DNA from: Acidimicrobiales bacterium
GTDB taxonomy: Bacteria; Actinomycetota; Acidimicrobiia; Acidimicrobiales; DATDAH01
Assembly: GCA_016794585.1 (NCBI GenBank)
Contig: JAEUJM010000044.1
Location: forward strand, 186,001 to 250,000
Direction: 5' to 3'
DNA length: 64,000 bases
The notes below the pieces were generated by a model that saw only the letters and a list, made by a program, of their open reading frames with translations, was not told the origin of the DNA and did no database searches. Position 1 is the stretch's first letter; each line of letters starts with the position of its first letter. Positions 54,052-64,000 of the stretch are shown piece by piece. The position numbers were made by a program, and so were the translations under genes.

Positions 54052-54885
54052 GTGGACCCCGCCCTCGACCCGCTCACCTTCGCCGGCCTCATGGCCCTCG
54101 AGCCCCACGGGCCCGACACCTTCATCGGGGTGAGCGAGCCCGTCCCCTTCCCCCGCGTGTACGGCGGGCAGGTCGCGGCGCAGGGGCTCCGGGCGGCGGC
54201 CGCCACCGTCGAGGACCGGTACCGGGTGCACTCGTTGCACGCCTACTTCATCCGCCCCGGGGTCATGGACGAGCCCATCCGCTTCGAGGTGGACCGCACC
54301 CGCAACGGCCGTTCGTTCGTCACCCGCAACGTCGTGGCCCGCCAGTCCGCGGGGGCCATCTTCTCGATGTCGGCCTCGTTCAAGGTGGCCGAGGACGAGG
54401 CCGAGGTGGTGCTGCACCGTCCTCCGGCCGGCCTCGCGGGGCCGGAGGGCCTGGCGTCGCAGCGCTGGGGTGACCTGCTCGACCGGCGGCCGGCGCCGGT
54501 GCCCGAAGGCCTGTCGAGCACGACGCTGACCTGGTTGCGCATCACCGACGACCTGGGCGACGACCCCCTCCTCCAGGCCTGCGCCCTCACCTACTGCTCG
54601 GACGACATGCCCACCGCGGCCGCGATCCTCGACCACCCCGCGGCCCGCACGGGCATGGAGTCCGACGACGACTGGCAGCGCTTCATGGCCGCCACGCTCG
54701 ACCACGCCATCTGGTTCCACCGTCCCCTCCGCGCCGACGAGTGGCACCTCCACGCCTTCCAGGGCCAGGGCCTCACCGGTGGGCGGGGGCTCGCGATGGG
54801 GCGGATCTACGACGGTGAGGGCCTCCACGTCGCGACGGTCGCCCAGGAGATCGTGGTGCGCGAGGTGCGCCCCGTCGCCGGCTGA
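54052..54885 (+). CDS. tesB: acyl-CoA thioesterase II (TesB)
   Basis: Double-hotdog thioesterase, 277 residues, that hydrolyses acyl-CoA to free acid. Motifs: FPRVYGGQVAAQGLRAA, VHSLHAYFIRPG, RNGRSFVTRNVVARQ, the catalytic Asp region TYCSDDMP and FHRPLRADEWHLHAFQGQGL. Complete. GTG start eight bases after TACCGT (54038-54043), so it is likely leaderless. Confidence 0.92.
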   Translation: MDPALDPLTFAGLMALEPHGPDTFIGVSEPVPFPRVYGGQVAAQGLRAAAATVEDRYRVHSLHAYFIRPGVMDEPIRFEVDRTRNGRSFVTRNVVARQSAGAIFSMSASFKVAEDEAEVVLHRPPAGLAGPEGLASQRWGDLLDRRPAPVPEGLSSTTLTWLRITDDLGDDPLLQACALTYCSDDMPTAAAILDHPAARTGMESDDDWQRFMAATLDHAIWFHRPLRADEWHLHAFQGQGLTGGRGLAMGRIYDGEGLHVATVAQEIVVREVRPVAG

Positions 54886-54951
54886 GCCGGGTCTCCGCCA
54901 CCGGTCGGCCGGTCCGGCCCCGGGTGGGGACGACTGGGTACGGTGGCGCCG

Positions 54952-55992
54952 ATGAGCCAGCCCATCCGAGGGATCGTCACCCCCGAGGCGGTGCTGCTCG
55001 AGTTCCAGACCGCGTCGGTGCCCACCCGGGTGCTGCAGTTCTCGCTCGACTTCCTCGTGCAGTTCGCGGCGCTCATCGCCGTGTTCCTCGTGCTGGGGGC
55101 TGCGTCGGCCGCCGACCTCGCCATCCCGGAGGCGGTCGCCATCATCTTCGTCACGGTGATGGTCTTCCTGATCTTCCTCGGGTACCCGATCCTCATGGAG
55201 ACGCTGTGGAACGGGCGCACCCTGGGCATGGCCGCCGCCGGCCTGCGCACGGTCACCACGGAGGGGGCGCCGATCCGCTTCCGTCACGCCCTCATCCGGG
55301 GCGCCCTCGGCATCATCGACTTCTGGCTCATCCCCGTCGGCGTCATCGCCACCGTCGTCATCCTGTTGACCCGCGACAACCAGCGCCTCGGTGACCTCGC
55401 CGCGGGCACCCTGGTGCTGCGGGAGCGCTCGCCCGTCGACCGCACCGCACAGGCCATGGCCTTCTACCCGCCCTACGGCCTCGAGGGCTACGCCGCGGGG
55501 CTGGACGTCACCACCGTGACCCCCGAGCAGTACGAGGTGCTGCGCTCCTACCTGCTGCGGGTGGCGGGCTTCACCCCCGAGGCGCGCTGGGCGTTGGGGG
55601 CACGGCTCGCCAACCCGGTGGCCACCGGGATGGGCCACACCCCGCCGGCCAACCTCGCCCCCGAGACGTTCCTCGTCTGCGTGGCGGCCGCCTATCAGCT
55701 GCGCCACGGCGGCCCGCCGGGCGGCTGGCCCGACCGAGCGCCGTCCTACGGCGGGCCGGTGGCCGCCCCGCCACCTCCTCCTCCGGGCCGCCCGATGGGG
55801 CCCTCGCTGGCCCCGCCGACCGGGGCCGGACGGGCGGCGGCGCCGGCGCCCCTCCCGCCGTCGGCCCCGGCTCCGGGCATGCCCCCGGGCCCGGTCGCCC
55901 CGCCGCCGACCGCGCCACCTACGCCACCTACGCCGCCGCCATCCCCGCCCGCAGCCGGGCCCGACGACGGCGGGTTCGCCCCACCCAGCTGA
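54952..55992 (+). CDS. RDD-family membrane protein with Pro-rich tail
   Basis: 346 residues. RDD domain with Arg and Asp in membrane segments: TRVLQFSLDFLVQFAALIAV, MVFLIFLGYPILMETLWNGR, TLGMAAAGLRTV and TRDNQRLGDLAAGTLVLRER. Then a soluble helical part and a final 90 residues of Pro/Gly/Ala, probably disordered. It is a usual member of the MoxR/DUF58/SpoIIM cluster; RDD proteins have been linked to ion transport. ATG seven bases after TACGGT (54939-54944). Confidence 0.85.
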   Translation: MSQPIRGIVTPEAVLLEFQTASVPTRVLQFSLDFLVQFAALIAVFLVLGAASAADLAIPEAVAIIFVTVMVFLIFLGYPILMETLWNGRTLGMAAAGLRTVTTEGAPIRFRHALIRGALGIIDFWLIPVGVIATVVILLTRDNQRLGDLAAGTLVLRERSPVDRTAQAMAFYPPYGLEGYAAGLDVTTVTPEQYEVLRSYLLRVAGFTPEARWALGARLANPVATGMGHTPPANLAPETFLVCVAAAYQLRHGGPPGGWPDRAPSYGGPVAAPPPPPPGRPMGPSLAPPTGAGRAAAPAPLPPSAPAPGMPPGPVAPPPTAPPTPPTPPPSPPAAGPDDGGFAPPS

Positions 55993-56019
55993 GGCCCACC
56001 CACCTGAGGCCCTTCCTCC

Positions 56020-56025
56020 TAGCCT
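56020..56025 (+). promoter_or_regulatory. -10 TAGCCT of the cysteine desulfurase gene
   Basis: TAGCCT ends six bases before GTG 56032, with no Shine-Dalgarno sequence. Confidence 0.5.
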
Positions 56026-56031
56026 GACGGG

Positions 56032-57213
56032 GTGCCCGACGCCCCTGTCGCCTACCTGGACCACGCGGCCAGCACGCCGCTGCGGCCCGAGGCGCACGAT
56101 GCCGTCCTGGCGGTGCTCGAGGCGAGCTACGCCAACCCGTCGGGGTCGCACCGCGCCGCCCGCGCCGCCCGTCAGCTGGTCGACGAGGCCCGTGACGTCG
56201 TGGCCGAGGCGCTCGGGGCCCGTCCCGGTGAGGTCGTGTTCACGAGTGGCGGGACCGAGGCCGACAACCTGGCCGTGCTCGGGGTGCACGCCCGCCGGGC
56301 GGGTGCGGTCTTCTGCTCGGCCGTCGAGCACCCGGCCGTGGCCGAGGCCGTGGCCGCCGTGGGGGGCCGAACCGTCGCGGTCGACGAGCGGGGCGCCCTC
56401 GACGTGGCCGCGCTCGAGGCCGAGCTCGACGCGTGCGCCGCCCGCGACGAGCCGGTGGCCCTCGTCTCGGTGATGGGCGTGAACAACGAGGTCGGCACCA
56501 TCGAGCCCCTCGAGGCGGTCGCGGCGGTCGTCCGCGAGCGCGCCCCGGGGGCCCGGCTCCACACCGACGCCGTGCAGGCGGTGCCATGGATCGACGTCGC
56601 CCCGCAGGCCGCCGGCTTCGACCTCGTGGCACTCAGCGCGCACAAGTTCGGGGGCCCGAAGGGGGTGGGCGCGCTCGTGGTGCGCGAGGGCGTCGACCTG
56701 GCGCCGCTGCTGCTGGGTGGTGGTCAGGAGCGTGAGCGGCGCAGCGGCACCCAGAACGTGGCCGGCATCGTGGGCCTCGCCGCGGCGCTGGCGGTGACGG
56801 TGGAGGAGCGCAAGGCCACCGTCGAGCGCGTGGCGGCCCTCCGCGACCGCCTGGCCGACGGCCTGGTCGCCGCCGTCCCCGGCCTCGTCGAGACGGGGGT
56901 GGCCGCGGCCGGCGGCGGCTCGCCCGACCGCTCGCACAAGGTCGCCGGCGCCTGCCACGTCTGCATCGAGGGCATCGAGAGCGAGTCGTTGCTCTTCCTG
57001 CTCGAGGAGGCCGGCGTCTATGCCTCGGCGGCGTCCTCGTGCGCCAGCGGGGCCATGGAGCCCTCGCCCGTGCTCGCGGCGATGGGGGTGTCCCGGGAAG
57101 CGGCCCGCGGGGCGTTGCGTCTCTCGCTGGGTGCCACCACCACCGATGCCGACGTCGCCCTCGCCCTCGCGGCGGTGCCCGCCGCGGTCGAGCGCCTCCG
57201 GCGGTTCCCGTGA
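56032..57213 (+). CDS. cysteine desulfurase (NifS/IscS family)
   Basis: PLP enzyme of 393 residues that takes sulfur from cysteine. N-terminal YLDHAASTPLRPEA, cofactor Lys K205 in LSAHKFGGPKGVG, active Cys C337 in ASSCASGAMEPSPVL. The long flexible Cys loop marks group I (NifS/IscS). It overlaps mnmA by four bases (GTGA), so its sulfur most likely goes to tRNA thiolation; supply to Fe-S scaffolds is also possible. Confidence 0.94.
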   Translation: MPDAPVAYLDHAASTPLRPEAHDAVLAVLEASYANPSGSHRAARAARQLVDEARDVVAEALGARPGEVVFTSGGTEADNLAVLGVHARRAGAVFCSAVEHPAVAEAVAAVGGRTVAVDERGALDVAALEAELDACAARDEPVALVSVMGVNNEVGTIEPLEAVAAVVRERAPGARLHTDAVQAVPWIDVAPQAAGFDLVALSAHKFGGPKGVGALVVREGVDLAPLLLGGGQERERRSGTQNVAGIVGLAAALAVTVEERKATVERVAALRDRLADGLVAAVPGLVETGVAAAGGGSPDRSHKVAGACHVCIEGIESESLLFLLEEAGVYASAASSCASGAMEPSPVLAAMGVSREAARGALRLSLGATTTDADVALALAAVPAAVERLRRFP

Positions 57214-58304
57214 CCGGGCCGATCGCCGCTCGGGACCCCCTCAGCGGGGCAGGGAAGGGCGGCCCCGGCCGGAAGGTGCTCGTCGCCATGTCCGGAGGAG
57301 TGGATTCCTCGGTGGCCGCCGCCCTGCTGCTCGACGCCGGCCACGACGTGGTCGGCGTGACCATGCGCCTCTGGGGCGGCGCCTCCGACACGGGCTGCTG
57401 CTCGGTGGCCGACGTGGACGACGCCCGCCGGGTGGCCCAGCAGCTCGGCATCGCCCACCACGTGTTCAACTTCAGCGACGAGTTCGAGGCGCAGGTGGTC
57501 GCGCCTTACGTGGCCGACCACGCCGCCGGCCGCACGCCCAACCCGTGCGTGGAGTGCAACCGCCACCTGAAGTTCGACCTGCTCCTCCGGCGCGCCGAGG
57601 CCCTCGGCTTCGATCTCGTGGCCACGGGACACCACGCGCGGGTGGTGGTCGACGCCGACGGCCACCGCCGGGTCGCCCGCGGCGCCGACGCGGCGAAGGA
57701 CCAGTCCTACGTGCTGCACATGCTCGACGCCGCCGCGCTGGCCCGGGTGGCCTTCCCCGTGGGGGGCCTTCACAAATCCGAGGTGCGGGCCGAGGCCGAG
57801 CGCCTGGGGCTGCGCACGGCCGACAAGCCCGACAGCCAGGACGTCTGCTTCATCACTTCGGCCGGGCGCGCCCAATTCCTGGGCGAGCGCATCCCGTTGC
57901 GGCCGGCCCGCGTCCGCGACACGTCGGGTGCGGTCGTCGGCGAGGCGCCGGCGGTCGAGCTCGTCACCATCGGCCAGCGCAAGGGCCTCGGCCTCGCCGG
58001 AGGGGCCCGCCCCCGCTACGTGGTCGCGGTGGACGCCCCCGGCGACGGCGCCGAGCCCGTCGTGACCGTCGGCGACCGGGCCGACCTGCTCACCGACCAC
58101 CTCGAGCTGCGCGACCTGGCCTGGTCGGCGGCGCCCGTCGAGGGGCCCGTGACGGTGCAGTGCTCGGCCCACGGCGCCGCCCTTCCCGCCGTCCTCGACG
58201 GCACCACCGTCCGGTGGGACCAGCCGCAGCGCCGGATCGCCCCGGGGCAGAGCGTGGTGCTCTACGCCGGCGACCTCGTGGTCGGCGGCGGCACCGCCGT
58301 CTGA
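57210..58304 (+). CDS. mnmA: tRNA 2-thiouridylase
   Basis: Makes 2-thiouridine at the wobble base of Lys, Glu and Gln tRNAs; 364 residues. P-loop VAMSGGVDSSVAAALL, catalytic Cys in TPNPCVECNRHLKF and persulfide Cys in DSQDVCFI are all visible, as well as ATGHHARV and QRKGLGLA. GTG start overlaps the desulfurase stop, a common operon pairing with the sulfur donor. An additional CC pair (TGCCSVADVDDAR) is a normal feature. Confidence 0.95.
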   Translation: MTGPIAARDPLSGAGKGGPGRKVLVAMSGGVDSSVAAALLLDAGHDVVGVTMRLWGGASDTGCCSVADVDDARRVAQQLGIAHHVFNFSDEFEAQVVAPYVADHAAGRTPNPCVECNRHLKFDLLLRRAEALGFDLVATGHHARVVVDADGHRRVARGADAAKDQSYVLHMLDAAALARVAFPVGGLHKSEVRAEAERLGLRTADKPDSQDVCFITSAGRAQFLGERIPLRPARVRDTSGAVVGEAPAVELVTIGQRKGLGLAGGARPRYVVAVDAPGDGAEPVVTVGDRADLLTDHLELRDLAWSAAPVEGPVTVQCSAHGAALPAVLDGTTVRWDQPQRRIAPGQSVVLYAGDLVVGGGTAV

Positions 58305-58549
58305 CGCCCCGCCGCCTGACGCCCCGCCGCCGACCCTGGCGCCCCATCGCACCTTCTGGTGCGTCGCTGGCGACGCCAGGGGAGCGTCGATCTTTCCAGC
58401 GGCGCCTGCATACGGCCAGCGCGGCCGAGCGTTTCCCCTGGTGGGAATGCATCGTCGCGCAGGTCCGAGCATGGCTATGCGTTCTGGTCCCATTGCGCGA
58501 CAGCCCCCCAGCGTTGCCGACGAGCCACCAGAACGACGGTTGGGGCGGG
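58305..58549. repeat. gap holding an imperfect 180-bp inverted-repeat element
   Basis: Between convergent mnmA and the membrane-protein gene. TTCTGGTG at 58354 and CACCAGAA at 58526-58533 form ends of a roughly 180-base segment, with further complementarity (GTCGCTGG against CCGACGAG) just inside. A second, tighter pair CGTTCTGGT (58480-58488) and ACCAGAACG (58527-58535) makes a smaller hairpin. GCGTCG/CGACGC (58361-58376) forms a local hairpin that could end mnmA. The interior is AT-richer and has no ORF. Confidence 0.5.
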
Positions 58550-59443
58550 TCAGGCGACGGGGAGGTGGCGCTCCTCGGCGGCGTCGAGGACGTGCGCCGG
58601 CCGGGTGGGGGTGAAGAGCAGGCGCTCGACGGTGGCGGTCTCCGGGCGGTCGGCGCGGGGCCGGTACAGGCTCACCGGCAACGGGTCGTTCAGGTCGACC
58701 TGGAGGGCGAGGCCGAGTGCCCGCTGGGTCAGGTCGTACGCGTCGGTGTCGGCCGACGCAGGCCCGAGGCGGGCGATCCTGGCCTTCGGCATGAGCACCG
58801 ACTCGGTGACGGTCAGGGGATCGTGGATCACGACGCCACCGGGCACGAACACCAGCCAGCGGCGGCTCAGGGTGTGGAGCGAGCGCACCGCCCAGAACCC
58901 GAGGGGCAGGCCGACCATCAGGGCGGCGCCCCCGGCCACCCACTGCTCGGCGGCGAGGAGGAGCGGGCCGGCGAGCGCCCCGACCAGCAGGAGGGCCCAG
59001 GTGACCTCGAGCGGCCCGAGCAGCACCGGCGCCGGGACCCGGAGGGCGAAGCGCCGCTCCGGGCCGTAGGACGACCCGTCCACGAACGTGTCGCCGACGC
59101 TCGGGGCCATGGCCACCACGGCCGCGGCGGCGCTCACTACCAGGCCGGCCACCTCGGAGAACCCGATCTCACCGACGTCGGCATCGGTGCCGACGGCCAC
59201 CGCGACCGCCCACATGGTGGTGACGGCGGCGGCCGGCGCCAGCGCCCGCAGCACGGTCAGGCTCACCGTGCTGGGGACGAGCGAGGCCACCAGCACGGCG
59301 GCCCACCCCAGCCAGAGCGCGACGGAGGCGACGAGTTGCACCGGGCCGCTCCGGTCGTCGAGGGCGGCGCCCAGCACCGGGCCCGCCGCCACCGGGAGCA
59401 CCACCCAGAGCGCCCGGAAAGGCCAGGTCAGGTCGACTCGCAC
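58550..59443 (-). CDS. membrane protein of unknown function
   Basis: Not recognised. 297 residues. About six membrane helices in the first 210, then a soluble C-terminal part from about residue 210 with WLVFVPGGVVIHDPLTVTES and SVLMPKARIARLGPA, a PH-like beta pattern. GTG start at 59443, six bases after AAATCT on the minus strand. Possibly a PH-domain-like membrane protein. Confidence 0.65.
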   Translation of the reverse strand: MRVDLTWPFRALWVVLPVAAGPVLGAALDDRSGPVQLVASVALWLGWAAVLVASLVPSTVSLTVLRALAPAAAVTTMWAVAVAVGTDADVGEIGFSEVAGLVVSAAAAVVAMAPSVGDTFVDGSSYGPERRFALRVPAPVLLGPLEVTWALLLVGALAGPLLLAAEQWVAGGAALMVGLPLGFWAVRSLHTLSRRWLVFVPGGVVIHDPLTVTESVLMPKARIARLGPASADTDAYDLTQRALGLALQVDLNDPLPVSLYRPRADRPETATVERLLFTPTRPAHVLDAAEERHLPVA

Positions 59444-59569
59444 GTCAGGAGATTTGCGCGTGCGTCGGGGCCGTGGCTATTCCATGAGCGGGGGAACGGG
59501 CGCCAGCCCGGAAGGTGAAGCTCTCTTCGTGGGGGACACAAGCATCGTGAGTCAACCGAGACGCAGCCG

Positions 59570-62675
<3,106 letters not shown>

Positions 62676-62720
62676 CCCGGGTGCGCTCACCCCTGGCCGC
62701 GGCAGCGCAGGATCAGGTGA

Positions 62721-63161
62721 TCAGGTGACTTCGAAGCACCAGGTGACGTCGCGGGCCGACTCGGGCGACTCGGAGGACCGGTAGATCGCCGCGGTGACGC
62801 AGTTGCGGCCCGAGTCGAGGCCGTCCGGCGGCCGGTAGAGCAGCTGGTTGAGGGCGTCCACCCGCTGCGCGTCGACCTCCTCGCCGTTCAACCGGAGCGT
62901 GCCCGTCCAGCCGGCGGCGAGGTCGATGCCGATCTCGGTCTGGCTGAGGGTCTCGGCGTCCCGGCCGGGGATGAGGGCCTCGACGGCGTCGTCCCCGCCG
63001 GTGATGGCGATGTCGTCGGCGCCCCCGTTGCGGACGGTGAGCCGGCCGGCCACCACGAGCCCGGCGAGGGCCCCCAGCACGAGGAGGGTCAACACGATGC
63101 GCCGCAGCGCGTTCCGCGGGCGGGTGTCTCGGGAGGCGGTGGATCCAGGACCGGTGGTCAC
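62721..63161 (-). CDS. single-span membrane-anchored protein of unknown function
   Basis: Not recognised. 146 residues: basic N-terminus, one membrane helix (IVLTLLVLGALAGLVVAG) and an outer beta-rich domain with LAAGWTGTLRLNGEEVD and NQLLYRPPDGLDSG. Two cysteines (GRNCVTAAIY and VTWCFEVT) may form a disulfide. GTG 63161 has CACAAT six bases upstream. It diverges from the protein kinase gene; convergent with ligA. Confidence 0.7.
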   Translation of the reverse strand: MTTGPGSTASRDTRPRNALRRIVLTLLVLGALAGLVVAGRLTVRNGGADDIAITGGDDAVEALIPGRDAETLSQTEIGIDLAAGWTGTLRLNGEEVDAQRVDALNQLLYRPPDGLDSGRNCVTAAIYRSSESPESARDVTWCFEVT

Positions 63162-63214
63162 GCACCCATTGTGGGTCCACAGAACGCGAAAACCCAGCCG
63201 GTACCATCGCCCTC

Positions 63215-64000
63215 GTGCTGCTGTCCCAGATGACCGACCAGATCGGTCGGGTCCTGGGCTCGCGCTACCGCCTCAAGGCGCCCATCGGCACGGGCTCGTC
63301 GGCCCAGGTGTTCCTGGCCGACGACGTGCGCCTCCACCGCCTCGTGGCGGTCAAGGTGCTGCACCCCGCCCTGGCCGACGACCAGACCTTCCTGCGCCGC
63401 TTCCGGGCCGAGGCCCAGGCCTCGGCCAAGCTCAACCACTCCAACATCGTGAAGCTCTTCGACTCGGGCAGCGACGACGGCCCGTACCTCGTCACCGAGT
63501 TCGTGGACGGCGGCAGCCTCCGGGCCCTGCTCGACCTCGGTCACCGCCTCACGGTGGCCCAGGCCGTGGACGTCGGCCTGGGTGCGGCGCGGGGGCTCGA
63601 CTTCGCCCACCGCCAGGGGTTCGTGCACCGCGACGTGAAGCCCGCCAACCTGCTGTTCGGCCTCCAGGACGGTCGCCTGCGCATCGCCGACTTCGGGGTG
63701 GCGCGCGCCCTCGCCGAGGCGGCGTGGACCGAGCCGTCCGGCGCCGTGCTCGGCACCGCCCGCTACGCCTCCCCCGAGCAGGCCAACGGCCAGGCCGCCA
63801 CCGGCAAGAGCGACGTGTACTCCCTGGCCCTCGTGCTCGTGGAATCGGTCACCGGTCACGTGCCGTTCGCCACCGACACCACCCTCAGCACCCTACGCGC
63901 CCGGGTGGACGCCGACCTGTCCGTCAGCGCCGACCTGGGGCCACTCGCCGAGGTCCTCGAATGGGCGGGCCGGGCCGACCCCGACGAGCGTCCGGACGCC
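63215..64000 (+). CDS. Ser/Thr protein kinase, PknB-type (3' end outside window)
   Basis: The 262 visible residues cover a Hanks-type kinase domain: glycine loop IGTGSSAQVFLA, catalytic Lys in VAVKVLHP, HRDVKPANLLF, DFGVAR, activation-segment end GTARYASPEQA and SDVYSLALVLVESVTG. In actinobacteria such kinases often have an outer PASTA or other sensor domain after a membrane helix, which cannot be checked here. GTG 63215 follows TACCAT by seven bases; ATG 63230 is an alternative. Confidence 0.93.
   Translation, partial: MLLSQMTDQIGRVLGSRYRLKAPIGTGSSAQVFLADDVRLHRLVAVKVLHPALADDQTFLRRFRAEAQASAKLNHSNIVKLFDSGSDDGPYLVTEFVDGGSLRALLDLGHRLTVAQAVDVGLGAARGLDFAHRQGFVHRDVKPANLLFGLQDGRLRIADFGVARALAEAAWTEPSGAVLGTARYASPEQANGQAATGKSDVYSLALVLVESVTGHVPFATDTTLSTLRARVDADLSVSADLGPLAEVLEWAGRADPDERPDA

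Noticed and set aside
59444-59569. Possible SAM-IV or cobalamin riboswitch in the leader of the MetE-like gene
   Set aside because: CATGAGCG, a CGGGC/GCCCG hairpin and GGTGAAG are suggestive, but the conserved GGCAACC of SAM-IV and the B12-box core of cobalamin riboswitches are missing. A covariance-model search (Rfam RF00634, RF00174) would settle it.

Overview
The window is very GC-rich bacterial DNA from an actinobacterium. I favour the class Acidimicrobiia. Reasons: alpha-type ATP synthase P-loop GDRKTGKT as in Actinobacteria; atpF and atpH are separate genes (mycobacteria fuse them); a MurA with Asp at the Cys position; an OtsB-GH15 fusion; the DUF4129/DUF4350/MoxR/DUF58/SpoIIM/RDD cluster; and NAD-dependent ligase next to mnmA and a cysteine desulfurase. 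The class assignment is inference from gene content. No rRNA, tRNA, CRISPR array, phage or recognisable insertion sequence was found, and no gene-free stretch reaches 300 bases.

Layout. 1-3.7 kb: a partial FAD-linked oxidase, a WecA/TagO-type lipid-carrier glycosyl-1-phosphate transferase and a secreted coiled-coil D,D-carboxypeptidase. 3.8-11.5 kb: a complete F-type ATP synthase operon (atpZ-I-B-E-F-H-A-G-D-C) behind one good promoter and followed by a perfect 18-bp-stem hairpin. 11.6-19 kb: a 2H-phosphoesterase/GNAT fusion, a ferric-iron ABC transporter (fbpA-fbpB diverging from fbpC), then an adenylation-carrier-acyltransferase-3 fusion protein under its own near-consensus promoter with a palindrome in the spacer. 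19-23.8 kb: a four-gene operon glpX, lsrF-like aldolase, LsrE/Rpe-like epimerase, RhaD-type aldolase/dehydrogenase. 23.9-35.8 kb: a B12-dependent acyl-CoA mutase large subunit, an acidic duplicated protein, a C-terminal J-domain protein, an alpha/beta hydrolase, an L,D-transpeptidase lipoprotein, an MFS transporter, murA, a PhyH oxygenase, a NifU-type scaffold, meaB and an enoyl-CoA hydratase. 36-46 kb: an MBOAT acyltransferase, the OtsB-GH15 fusion, a zinc-ribbon rhomboid protease, a DUF559-type nuclease-fold gene bracketed by matching hairpins, and several small genes. 45.4-56 kb: the DUF4129/MoxR/DUF58 membrane cluster, with a DUF2510 protein and a trypsin-like lipoprotein on the other strand. 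56-64 kb: cysteine desulfurase, mnmA, a membrane protein, a MetE-like protein, ligA, a small membrane protein and a truncated Ser/Thr protein kinase.

Cross-cutting signal. About two dozen genes that begin transcription units have a TANNNT-like -10 hexamer ending 6-9 (once 10) bases before the start codon and no Shine-Dalgarno sequence, so they look leaderless; genes inside operons mostly use Shine-Dalgarno sequences or stop/start overlaps. I used this spacing to choose several starts.

Functional themes: cell-envelope building (WecA-like, MurA, L,D-transpeptidase, D,D-carboxypeptidase, MBOAT, AT3 fusion), iron import and Fe-S biogenesis (fbpABC, cysteine desulfurase, NifU and Nfu-N modules), B12-dependent acyl-CoA metabolism (mutase, MeaB, hydratase, thioesterase) and energy conservation. 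The most novel candidates are the adenylation-carrier-AT3 membrane fusion beside the iron transporter and the hairpin-bracketed DUF559 gene.
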